Assembly (NCBI GenBank): GCA_965240325.2
Contig: OZ251245.1
Location: 496,001 to 560,000 of the forward strand
DNA length: 64,000 nt
Direction of reading: 5' to 3'
DNA from: Rebecca billardiae RCC1528
Taxonomy: Eukaryota; Haptophyta
The notes under the pieces were generated by a model that was not told where the DNA came from, searched no databases, and was given only the letters and a program-made list of their open reading frames with translations. The translations under genes were made by a program, and so were the position numbers. This document shows positions 1 through 8,600 of the stretch, in pieces (position 1 is the first letter of the stretch; every line of letters begins with the position of its first letter).

Positions 1-222
1 TTTTATCGGCCTTTGGCCGTCTTCTTGGGTAGGGATTCCCCTAGGTTGAGTAAATGCGCAATCTCTTTGTGGACGAAGCGCTGACGGGTACACTGCCGCC
101 GCCGCCCATGGATGACGGTTCGTTCGGCAAGTTGGTTGGTTCGGCTTCACAAGCGGCACGGAGCACCGCCGCGGAGTGCGGGAGCGCTTGTGGCACGGGG
201 CGTGTGCCGCCAACGGCGCGCC

Positions 223-1904
223 ATGTTCGCCTCGCACGACGTGATCACAACGCGCAACCTGTCCGCGCGACTCCTGGATGACATCATATGGGTTGCATTC
301 ATCGCCACAGCCGACATCCGCCGGTGTGCCTGGCCGCTCATCCGCGCGATGCTCTTCAGGCACGAGGCGGGTGATGACGGCGCTAATGACGACGAGCGCG
401 CTGAGGCGGAGGACGACGGGTTCTTCAGCCTGACGCACGACGAGGAGGGGATCACGCTCATCATGGACTCCGCATGCCGGGCCGCCTTCGACGAGTTCTG
501 CGACGGCAACACCATCACATACGCCCCGTGCACGTGGCGCGCGTTCCAGATTCACCTGGGCACGAGCGCGACGCCAGGGTGCGCAGCTCGCGCGCGGGAG
601 AGGGCGCGCGTGCGCCGGGCCGCGCCGATGTCGTGCCCGCGGCCCCGCGGGCACACCAAGCCCTGCGGCCACGCGCCGCGCGCCCGCGAACTGACCCCGA
701 CCCCGCCCGGTGCGCGTGCGCCCGTGTGCACTGTGTTGCCTCGCGTGCACCGCCACGCGCGCGCAGCGTGGTGTGCATGCTCTCGTCGCTACTCGCCGAC
801 GCGCACGTGTCGATCCTGAACGTGTCCACGTACGACTCGGACTTCATCCTCGTGCAGGAGGCCGACGTCACGCGCGCGGCGGACATGATCCGTGAGTCGC
901 TCGAGAGCGGGCTCGCTCGCATGGGCGCGCGCCCGCTGCTGTCGCCAACGGTGCCCACCGACGACAGCGCCCTGAGCGAGCGCGAGACGATCTCGCTGGA
1001 CGATGCGGACGGGGGTGAGACGAGCGGCACTCACGTGGGCTCGAGCGGTGCCGACAGCGTCGACACTCTGGGGGACTCGCGGCCGGCGTCGGCCGCGGAG
1101 CGCGCACCGCTCCGTCAGCGCGAGGGAGGGGCGGCATGGGCGGCGCACGGGGCTGCGCCGAGCAGCGCCGCAGGGGGTACGGCGGCCGAGGCTGGGGCTG
1201 AGGCCGCGTCGGGGGCGAAGCAGCCGAGCGTCGCCTTCGCGGGCTGCAAGCCCTCCGCCTTCGACGCCAAGCGGCGCGAGCTCTACCTGAAAGGTGCGCA
1301 CCCGCAGCGCCCGCATGCGCACCGCGGCCGCGCGGACGCGTCCCGCGGGGCGTGGCGCGTGCCCCGCTGCACGTCCACTCAGCCGCGTGCCCTACCGCCG
1401 CCCCCTCCTTGCCCCCGCCTCTCCGTGCGCGCAGTGCTCGAGCCCACGCTCACCGTCACGCGGCTCAGCGAGCGCGCGCTGCACGACGTGAGCTCGGCGC
1501 TGCTGCGGCTGCTGCTCGTGCGCACGTCCGAGCGCGACCACTTCTGGTCGTACGCGTGCGTGACGGACGGCCCGGGGGACGTGAGCCTGGTGATGGACGA
1601 GGGGGCGGCGGAGCTCTTCGCCGACGGCGCGATCACCGGCACCTGCGGCGCGTGGCGCGCCGTGCGCCTCTGCGGCCACCGCTTCGGCTTCGACGAGACG
1701 GGCGTCGTCTCGACGATGCTCTCGTCCGTGTACGCGCGCAACATCCCGACCATGTGCCTCTCGACGTTCGCCACGTCGATCACGATCGTGGAGGATGCGT
1801 CGCTGGAGGAGGCGCTGGATAGCTTCCGCGCGATCGTGCCGCGTGTCGTGTGGGCGGGCGCGGAGGACGCTGAGCGCGCCGCACAGGCGCTGAGCATACG
1901 CTGA
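223..1904 (+). CDS. CASTOR/GATSL-like ACT-domain protein (candidate cytosolic arginine sensor)
   Basis: Exons 223..578, 767..1293 and 1435..1904 (introns 579-766 and 1294-1434, both GTGCGC...GCAG) give 450 aa; an in-frame ATG at 112 would add 37 aa. Animal CASTOR1 binds arginine and relieves inhibition of GATOR2/TORC1. The protein follows the CASTOR plan of paired ACT-like halves: FFSLT...ITLIMD in the first, then HVSILNVSTYDSDFILVQEAD, an acidic/Ala-rich linker, and a last half with VSLVMDE, FGFDETGVVS and LSTF. Human Ser111 (HVS), Tyr118 and Asp121 (STYxxDF) and Gly274/Glu277 (GFDExG) have counterparts. Human Asp304 aligns with Ser and Asp292 with Asn, so ligand or partner use may differ. 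It is longer than human CASTOR1 (about 329 aa) because of the linker. Family assignment is by eye but spans both halves; TORC1 function is inferred from the animal protein. Confidence 0.75.
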
Positions 1905-2570
1905 GCGCGCGGCGTGCTGGCAGCGAGCTGGGACGCGGCGCCCGCCCCCAGCTAGCTTCACGTCGGCGGCGTGAGCGCCCGAGCCACTCCCAACTCGCCA
2001 CCATCGCCTCGCGGGCTCGCCACTCAGCCAGCCACGGCCTACAGCAGTGCCCGAGCCAAGCCAGAGCCGGCGGGCCTGGTGTTACGCGGACTCAGGACGG
2101 CGGAGTGCCGGCACGACGCAGCGCTCGAACACCGCCGGAACGGTGTCATCGTCGCTGACGCTGCTGCCAGTCGTGCCATTTATTCCCGACGATGGCAATG
2201 CAGAAAGCTGTTAAGTGCATGCGCCAATAATGGCGGCGCGCTGTTACCATCGATCATCGATCGCGTCACTTATTGATGGCGCGCGGCGGTCGCCGCCGCG
2301 CATCGTCAATATCTAGACGATAGTACCGAGTACGGTAGTACCGCGGAGTGCCGTACGGTAGCTAGTACCGGCTAGTGAGGGCTACCGCCGCGGCGGCCCC
2401 GCGGGGTGTCACGGCGCGGTCCGGATCAGCACGGATCAGTCGCGATCACTACGCTCGAGGGCGTCGAGGAGCCCTGGCGCAGTCCCTGCCGGGCACCCTG
2501 CGGGCGGGGCCGGGCCCGGGGGCTGCGCCCGCCCGCTCACTCCCACTTCACAGTCATTGATGTACACTCA
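1905..2570. other. intergenic, no gene seen
   Basis: Between the CASTOR-like stop and the tandem repeat that overlaps the 3' end of the GTPase gene. A short run of GTAC/GTACCG words lies at 2315-2380. The open frames here have no recognisable protein features. Confidence 0.5.
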
Positions 2571-2940
2571 GTACTCCGGCAGTACTCTGCTGCAGAGCCA
2601 GCTGGCCTCGGCGCTCCGAGCCGAGGCAGCGCTGTCGAGCAGCTGGCGGGGTCTGCGCCCCAGTACTCGCAGTACTGAGCCAGCTCCTCGGCGCTCAGCA
2701 GGCAGCTGTCGAGCAGCTGGCGGGGTCTGCGCCCCAGTACTCGCAGTACTGAGCCAGCTCCTCGGCGCTCAGCAGGCAGCTGTCGAGCAGCTGGCGGGGT
2801 CTGCGCCCCAGTACTCGCAGTACTGAGCCAGCTCCTCGGCGCTCAGCAGGCAGCTGTCGAGCAGCTGGCGGGGTCTGCGCCCCAGTACTCGCAGTACTGA
2901 GCCAGCTCCTCGGCGCTCAGCAGGCAGCTGTCGAGCAGCT
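2571..2940. repeat. 74-bp tandem repeat, four near-identical copies plus one degenerate
   Basis: The word agctggcggg recurs at 2641, 2715, 2789 and 2863, and the next unit boundary falls at 2937, so the period is exactly 74 bp. A diverged copy occupies about 2571-2640. On the minus strand each unit carries the coding sequence for the C-terminal LLDSCLLSAEELAQYCEYWG of the neighbouring GTPase gene. The array is therefore an amplification of the gene's own last coding segment. Because 74 is not a multiple of 3, each further copy is in a new frame. Confidence 0.95.
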
Positions 2941-4420
2941 GCACGAGCGCGCGCGGCAGCAGCTCGCGCGTGCCGATGAAGACGAGCTCCTGCCGGCGCA
3001 CGCCAATGCCCGCGCCCGCGAGTGGGGCGAGCGCGCCGCCGCCGAGCGCGGCCGCGTCCGCAAAGCCCTCCTCGCCGCCCGAGCTCGCCGCGTGCGCGAT
3101 CGGTGGCGGCTGCGGCGGCGGCTGCGGCTGCGCGCGTGGCTGCACGTCCGCGTCGTCCCACAGCCCGTGCGCGGTCAGGTGGAAGTGCCCGCCCGCGTGC
3201 TCCCACACGTACGGCTGCGCGTGCGAGCTGCCAAGCCACGCGCACCCCTTGGAGCGGAGCAGGCCGCGCACACTCGCAGCCGCCGAGGCCGCGCCGCCCT
3301 CGCCCTCCGCCGCTCCGCCCGGCGGCGCGCGGCGCAGCGCGTACGCGCTGCGCATGTGCGGCAGCACGCGTTCGCACAGCCGGCGCGCGTGGAACGGGCG
3401 GTGCCGCGTGTACACGAACGAGACAACGGCGGGGGCCAGCCCCGCGCCCGCAGCCCCCTCCCGCGCCGCCGCCGCCGGCGCGTCGGCCGCGTCGGCCGCG
3501 GGCGCGCATTCGTCACACCACAACACCGCGCTGCGCCCCGCGCCCGCGCGCGCGGCGCCGGCGGCGTCGGCGTCGGCGGTGGTGCGCGCCGCGCGCCGCG
3601 GCATCGGCTCGCTCTCCACGGGCGCCGCCGCGAGCACCCGCGCCGGCGGCACGCGCCCCCAGCTGGTCGCGAGCACGGCCGCCCTCGGGTTGAGCGCGCG
3701 CAGCAGCTCGACCGCCTCGGCGGCCGCGCGCGCCTCCGCCTCGCCGCCGCCCGAGCGCAGCCGGTCGAGCTTGTTGAGGACGAGGACGTGGGCGCACTCG
3801 ATCTGCGCGATCAGCAGCTGCGACACCCGCGCGCGCGCCGAGTCGGGCAGGTCGGCCGCGCCCGTCGTGAGCGCGAGCGTCGCGTCCTCCGCCGCGTCGC
3901 CCTCGAGCAGGTCAGGCCGCGCGCCCACCGCCTCGTTCGCCTCGAGCAGCGTGGGGAGCGCGCCGGCGTCGACGACGGTGACGAGCGTGTGCAGCTCCAC
4001 GAACTCGAACAGCGGGTGCCCGTCATCCCGCGCCTCGAGGAACCGCTCGTTCACCTCGGACGGGTCGGCGACGCCCGTGGCCTCGATCACGATGTGGTCG
4101 TGCGGCGCGCCCCGCGCCTGCGCGCGGCGGACGAGCTCGGCGACGGAGAGGAGCAGGTCGGCGGCGGCGGTGCAGCACATGCAGCCGTTCTGCAGCTCGA
4201 TCGTCTGCACCGTGTCGAGCTCGTCCTGCTCCGCGTCGGCGACCGCGCGGATCGCGCGCGCGTCGAGGTTGATCGACGCGACGTCGTTCACGACGACGCC
4301 CACGCGCAGGCCGTCGTCGTTCTCGAGGAGGTGGCGGAGCAGCGTGGTCTTGCCCGAGCCGAGGAACCCCGAGATCGTCGTGATCGGCGTCTTGGGCACG
4401 ATGTTCGCCTGCCGCGGCAT
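2843..4420 (-). CDS. CobW/COG0523 (ZNG1-type) metallochaperone GTPase
   Basis: A 525-aa G3E-family P-loop GTPase; family members deliver zinc, cobalt or other metals to client enzymes using GTP hydrolysis. Visible motifs: Walker A GFLGSGKTT (residues 18-26), the metal-binding CxCC in NGCMCC (Cys80, Cys82, Cys83), Walker B/switch EATGVADP (113-120), NKLD base-recognition motif (216-219), and a CobW C-terminal domain starting about SFVYTRHRPFH. The interval between the domains is Ala-rich and longer than usual. The start is the first ATG of the frame; the open frame continues upstream to 4606 only with a TTG. The C terminus reads through one complete 74-bp repeat unit and stops at a TGA formed in the shifted frame of the second unit. 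The client metal cannot be told from sequence. Confidence 0.9.
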   Translation of the reverse strand: MPRQANIVPKTPITTISGFLGSGKTTLLRHLLENDDGLRVGVVVNDVASINLDARAIRAVADAEQDELDTVQTIELQNGCMCCTAAADLLLSVAELVRRAQARGAPHDHIVIEATGVADPSEVNERFLEARDDGHPLFEFVELHTLVTVVDAGALPTLLEANEAVGARPDLLEGDAAEDATLALTTGAADLPDSARARVSQLLIAQIECAHVLVLNKLDRLRSGGGEAEARAAAEAVELLRALNPRAAVLATSWGRVPPARVLAAAPVESEPMPRRAARTTADADAAGAARAGAGRSAVLWCDECAPAADAADAPAAAAREGAAGAGLAPAVVSFVYTRHRPFHARRLCERVLPHMRSAYALRRAPPGGAAEGEGGAASAAASVRGLLRSKGCAWLGSSHAQPYVWEHAGGHFHLTAHGLWDDADVQPRAQPQPPPQPPPIAHAASSGGEEGFADAAALGGGALAPLAGAGIGVRRQELVFIGTRELLPRALVQLLDSCLLSAEELAQYCEYWGADPASCSTAAC

Positions 4421-5100
4421 GCCTCGCAGCGCGTCGGCCGTGCCGAGCAGCGAGGAAGTCGCGTCAGCAACTCGGCCGTCAAGAACTGTCTTACCACTTT
4501 GGCCGGCGGACGAAGGCCGGAAGCAGGCGGATATTGGCTTGTGATTTGGATTGGCAGTGGCTCGCGAATATTCGCATCCGATTGAGTCGTGGCGCGTCGA
4601 AGTCAATCCGACAATCGACGGCGGCGAACGGGACGCGGCTTGCTAAGGGGTCCAACTGACTTATAGCACTCGGTCCGCCGGGGTCCCCTTGCCTCGAATG
4701 GGCGAGTGCTCGACGCCAGCGCGAGGCCGCAAGCCCTCGTCCCGTCGTCGGTAGACGGATACAGGTCTCCCCTGGTGCCCGCGAAAGACTCGCCACGCGG
4801 TCCGCGGGCGCGAAGGCGGGCGTTGCGGCAAATGCAAGGCATGACGGCCAGGGCCAACAGCCCGCCGGGCGGAGGCACGTGCACATGCGTGTGAATCGCA
4901 AACACCGCGCCGATGCGCCTGAAGTCCATAGGCTTCACTCGGAGGCTTCAGCAGCGTTGCCAAGGCGGGCAACGGGCACGCCGTGCGCCAGGCTCGAGCT
5001 TGGGATTCGCAGGACGGTCCCTCCGTGCGGGCATGAGCTGCGTCGCGCTGGCAGCCTCCACCAGGGCGCTGCGGATGCGAACATGCGATACCCCCGCCTC
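4421..5100. other. upstream region of the GTPase gene; possible leader exon
   Basis: No complete gene recognised. On the minus strand an ATG at 4886 opens a frame beginning with a Cys/Trp-rich hydrophobic stretch followed by ATPAFAPADRV, which resembles a signal peptide followed by an ASAFAP-like plastid entry motif. It could be a 5' leader exon of the GTPase gene, but I could not define a convincing splice pair. Confidence 0.25.
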
Positions 5101-5322
5101 TCACGCGCGAGCGTGCGCGTCCTCGACCCCGTCGGCGCGCTGCTTGAGCGCGTGCACGCGGCCGACCACGCCGGAGCTGAGCAGCACCTTGATGCCGTGC
5201 GGGTGGCTGCGGCTGTTGGTGAGGATGCGCTGCACCACGCCCTCGGTGAGCTCGCCCGTGCGCTGGTGCCGCTTCTGCACCACCAGCACGACGCTGACGC
5301 CGGGAATCAGGCTGTCGCGCAC
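5101..5322 (-). CDS. YwbE-domain (DUF2196) protein, 3' exon; 5' part unresolved
   Basis: The minus-strand frame ending at 5101 encodes VRDSLIPGVSVVLVV, then QRTGELTEGVV, ILTNSRSHPHGIKV and SGVVGRV. This is the nearly complete signature of the short YwbE family (B. subtilis YwbE and relatives, 60-70 aa, function unknown). The conserved domain fills about 73 residues and is followed by a polar tail. The frame stays open upstream through the opposite-strand coiled-coil gene, but the sequence there is not conserved. The domain probably begins at a splice acceptor (gcgccag at 5322) with a short upstream exon. An ATG at 5552 (MASSSSARR...) is one candidate first exon, unproven. Confidence 0.75.
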   Translation of the reverse strand: MRDSLIPGVSVVLVVQKRHQRTGELTEGVVQRILTNSRSHPHGIKVLLSSGVVGRVHALKQRADGVEDAHARA

Positions 5323-5682
5323 TGGCGCGCCTCCGCTGGGCGCTCTGCTCGCCACGCGCGCGTGGGAAAACGCGTGCCGGTGCTGCGCTGCGCGCGTGTT
5401 GGGGTCAGCTGGGCCTGCCGCGCCCAACACGGCCGGTCGCGCATCGGTAAGCGCGTGCGGTGTCCGCAGGTACGCCTGCTGGTGCACAGCCCGGCGGGCT
5501 GTGCACCACCAGCTGTACATGTGCGGCGCGCGCTCGACGACGACGCCATCGACGCGTCGATCGGGGCCGGTCCGGCTTCGCGGGAGCGCGGTCCGGCCAA
5601 GGTCCGGCGAAAGGTAGGCAGGCAGCTCGCGGCGCGGGCCAAAGCAGGCCCGGCGGGAACAGCGGTTTGAACGACCGCCGGC
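5323..5682. other. interval between the divergent YwbE and IQ-protein genes, with a perfect hairpin
   Basis: Likely holds the 5' end of the YwbE gene and the promoter of the IQ-motif gene. It contains a perfect foldback at 5480-5508: tggtgcacagccc pairs with gggctgtgcacca around gcg. If the YwbE gene starts near 5552 the hairpin would lie in its first intron. Confidence 0.4.
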
Positions 5683-8600
5683 ATGCCCACCGGCGCGACG
5701 ACGACGGCGCCGCCGCCATCGTACGCCCAGCCGCGCGCCTACGGCGGGGCGACATCGACGCCGCAGCGCTCCTCGCGCCAGGCCGCTCGCGAGCAGACGG
5801 CTCAGCTCGTCTCGCGCGCCGCGGCGGCCACGCGCTCGGCGCGCCGCTCGTCGCGCGAGGCGGCGGTTCTCATGCGCCAGTCGCGCGGCGGCGCTGAGCC
5901 ATCGACGCCGGGTGGCGTGGGCGGCTCGAGCGGCCGCGTCAGCCCGGCGTCGAGCGCGCCGTACGCCCCGCAGCTGCGCGACCGGCGCACCTCGACCACG
6001 CCCGCGGCCGCGCCCGCCGCCGCCGACCCGCTCGAGGGGGCGCTGCGCGGCTGGGAGGGCGAGCCCCCGCCGCGCGAGCTGCTCGTGCTGCCGGTGCCGC
6101 CGCGCCCGTCGGCGCGCGCGATGACGCCGGCGGGCGGCTCGTTCCGTGCCGCCGCGCCCTCGCGCTCGCGCTCGCCCGCGCCACCCGCGCCGGCGTCCAC
6201 CGCGCCACCGGTGGCCGGCGCGCGCCGGCCAAGCCTCGGCTCGGCGCGTGATCGCTCCGCCTCGCCACCGTCCGAGCGCGGCGCTGTGGAGCCCGCGCGC
6301 GGCTCGGTGGACAGCCTCGGCGCGTCGGGCTCGCGGCGCAACTCGCTCGGCGGCGAGCGCGCCTCCCCGCCCTCGCCGTCCTCGCGGCTGGGCGCGGCCG
6401 AGCTCGACGGCGAGCACGGCGGCGACGCGGTGGCGCGAGCGCGCGCGCGCAGGCGCTCGGTGACGGACGCGCTCGACCAAGCGTCGCGCGAGAACGTGCT
6501 CGCGGCGTCGCGCGCGGTGGACGGCGGGCTGCCTTCGCCCACGCTGAGCCAGGCGGCGCGCTCGGTCTCCGTGCGCGTGCACCTCGACCACGCGCTCGAG
6601 GGGCGGCCGCGCGCGCCGTCGCCCGGCGCGGCGCCGCCGCACGATCGCGCGGCCGCGCCGCTCGGCGGCCGCGCGGCCTCGGCCGACGCCGACGCCGATC
6701 GGCTCTCGCCGCTCGGCGCGGCGGGCCAGCGCGCGGCGCTGCCCGCGCGCCCGTCGACCGCGCCCGCCGCGCCGCCGTCCGACGACGCCGCGCACGTCGC
6801 CGCCCTGCTCCAGCTCGCCGCCGGCGGCTCGTTCGGCGCCTCGCTCGGCGGGGCCCACCGCCCGGCCGCACCCGACGCCTACCTGCCGCGGGGCGGCGCG
6901 CTGCAGCAGCGGCCGCCGGCGCTCGCGGGGCGCGCCGAGGGCGAGGGCGGCGTGCGGGGCTCGGCGCGCGCGCGCGCGCTCGGCGCGGAGGGCGGCGCGC
7001 CGCCCGGCCCGCGCGCGCGCCGCGCCCTCAGCCTCTCCGTCGCCAACGGCCCGTGGGTGCCGCACGCCGTCGCGTCCACGTGGCCGCCGCCGCGCGCCGC
7101 GTTCTCGCTCGTGTCGAGCGCGGACGCGCTGCCGCGCGCGCGCGAGGTGTCGGCCACGTCGATCCAGGCGGCGGCGCGGGGCAAGGCGGAGCGCGCGGCG
7201 CTGGCGGACGCGCTGCGCTCGGAGATCGAGGACGAGCTCACCATCCGCGCGCTCTCCGCCTCCGGCTCGGGGCCCGACTCCGCCGCGGGCCAGATGGCGG
7301 CCACGCTGGGCGCGCTGCGCTCCGCGCACGCGGCCGAGGCGGCCGAGGCGGAGGCGGCCGCCGCCGAGGCGGCCGCCGCGGCGGAGCGCTCGCGCGTGGC
7401 GGAGGCGCGCGCGGCGAAGGAGCAGGCGGAGGCGGTGGAGGCCGCGCGTGTCGCCGCGCTGGCCGACGCCGACGCCGCCGCGCAGCGCGCCGCCGTCGAG
7501 CGCGAGGCGCGCGAGGCGGCGGCCGCGCGGCGCGCGGCCGACGCCGCCGCCGCCGCCGCCGCGGACGCGGACGCGGCCGCCGCGCGCGAGGCGGCGGAGG
7601 CGGCGGAGGCGGCGCGCGCGGCGGAGGCGGCGCGCGAGGCGGCGGTGCGCGCGATCGTGAACGAGCTCCTCGAGCGCACCGAGGCCACCATCGCCGCCGA
7701 CGAGGAGCGCCGCGCGCGCGCCGCGGCCGCGGCCGCGCGCGCGGCCGCGGCGCGCGAGGCGGCCGAGGCGGAGGCGGCGGCCGCCGCCGCCGCCGACGCG
7801 GCGCGCGCGCGCGAGGCGGCGGCGGCGGCGGAGCGCAAGGAGGCGGCGGAGGCGGCGGAGGCGGGCGCGCTGGCCGAGGCCGCCGAGGCCGCCGCGCGCG
7901 AGTCCGCCGCGCGCCTCGCCGACGCCGACGCCGCCGCCGCGGCCGGCGGCGCGCCCGCCGCAGCCGCCGCGTCCGCGCTGCGCGCGGCCGCGCGCGAGGA
8001 CGCTGCGGCGGCGCGGCGCGCGCGCGCGAGCGCCGAGCGCGAGGGTGCGGAGGCGCGCGCGGCGCGCGCGGCGCTCGAGGGCGCGCGCGCGGCGGAGGCG
8101 CGGGCGGACGCCGCGGCGGCGAAGGAGGCGGCCGAGGCCGACGCCGCGACGCGCGAGCACGCGGAGGCGAGCGCCGCGGCCGAGCGCGCGGCCGCGGCCG
8201 CGGCGCAGGAGGCGGCCGAGGCCGAGGCGGCGGCCGCCGCCGCCGCCGACGCGGAGGCGCGCGCGGTGCGGCTGGCGCAGGTGGAGGAGAAGGAGGCGAG
8301 GGAGGCGGCGGACGCCGCCGCCGAGCGCGCGCGCGCGCTGCTCGCCGCCTCCGCCGCGCGCGACAACGCCGAGCGCGAGGCCCGCGAGGAGGCGGACGCG
8401 CGCGCGGGCGCGCGCGCCGCGGACGCGCGCGCCGACGCCGCGCGCCGCGCGGCGGCTGTCGAGGCGGCCGAGGCGGCCGAGGCGGCGGAGGGCGCGCGGC
8501 GCGCGCGCGCGGAGGCGGAGGCGAGCGCGGCGCGCGCGCTCGTCGAGTCCGCCGAGGCCGAAGGCGCACGCCGCGCCCTCGCCGCCGCCGAGGTGCGCCG

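Noticed and set aside
1-50. atcggcctttggccgtcttc resembling the 5' part of U2 snRNA
   Set aside because: Only a short local likeness; the branch-site-pairing GTAGTA region is not present.
3092-4585. Plus-strand frames opposite the GTPase gene
   Set aside because: Arg/Ala-rich shadows; the minus strand has all GTPase motifs.
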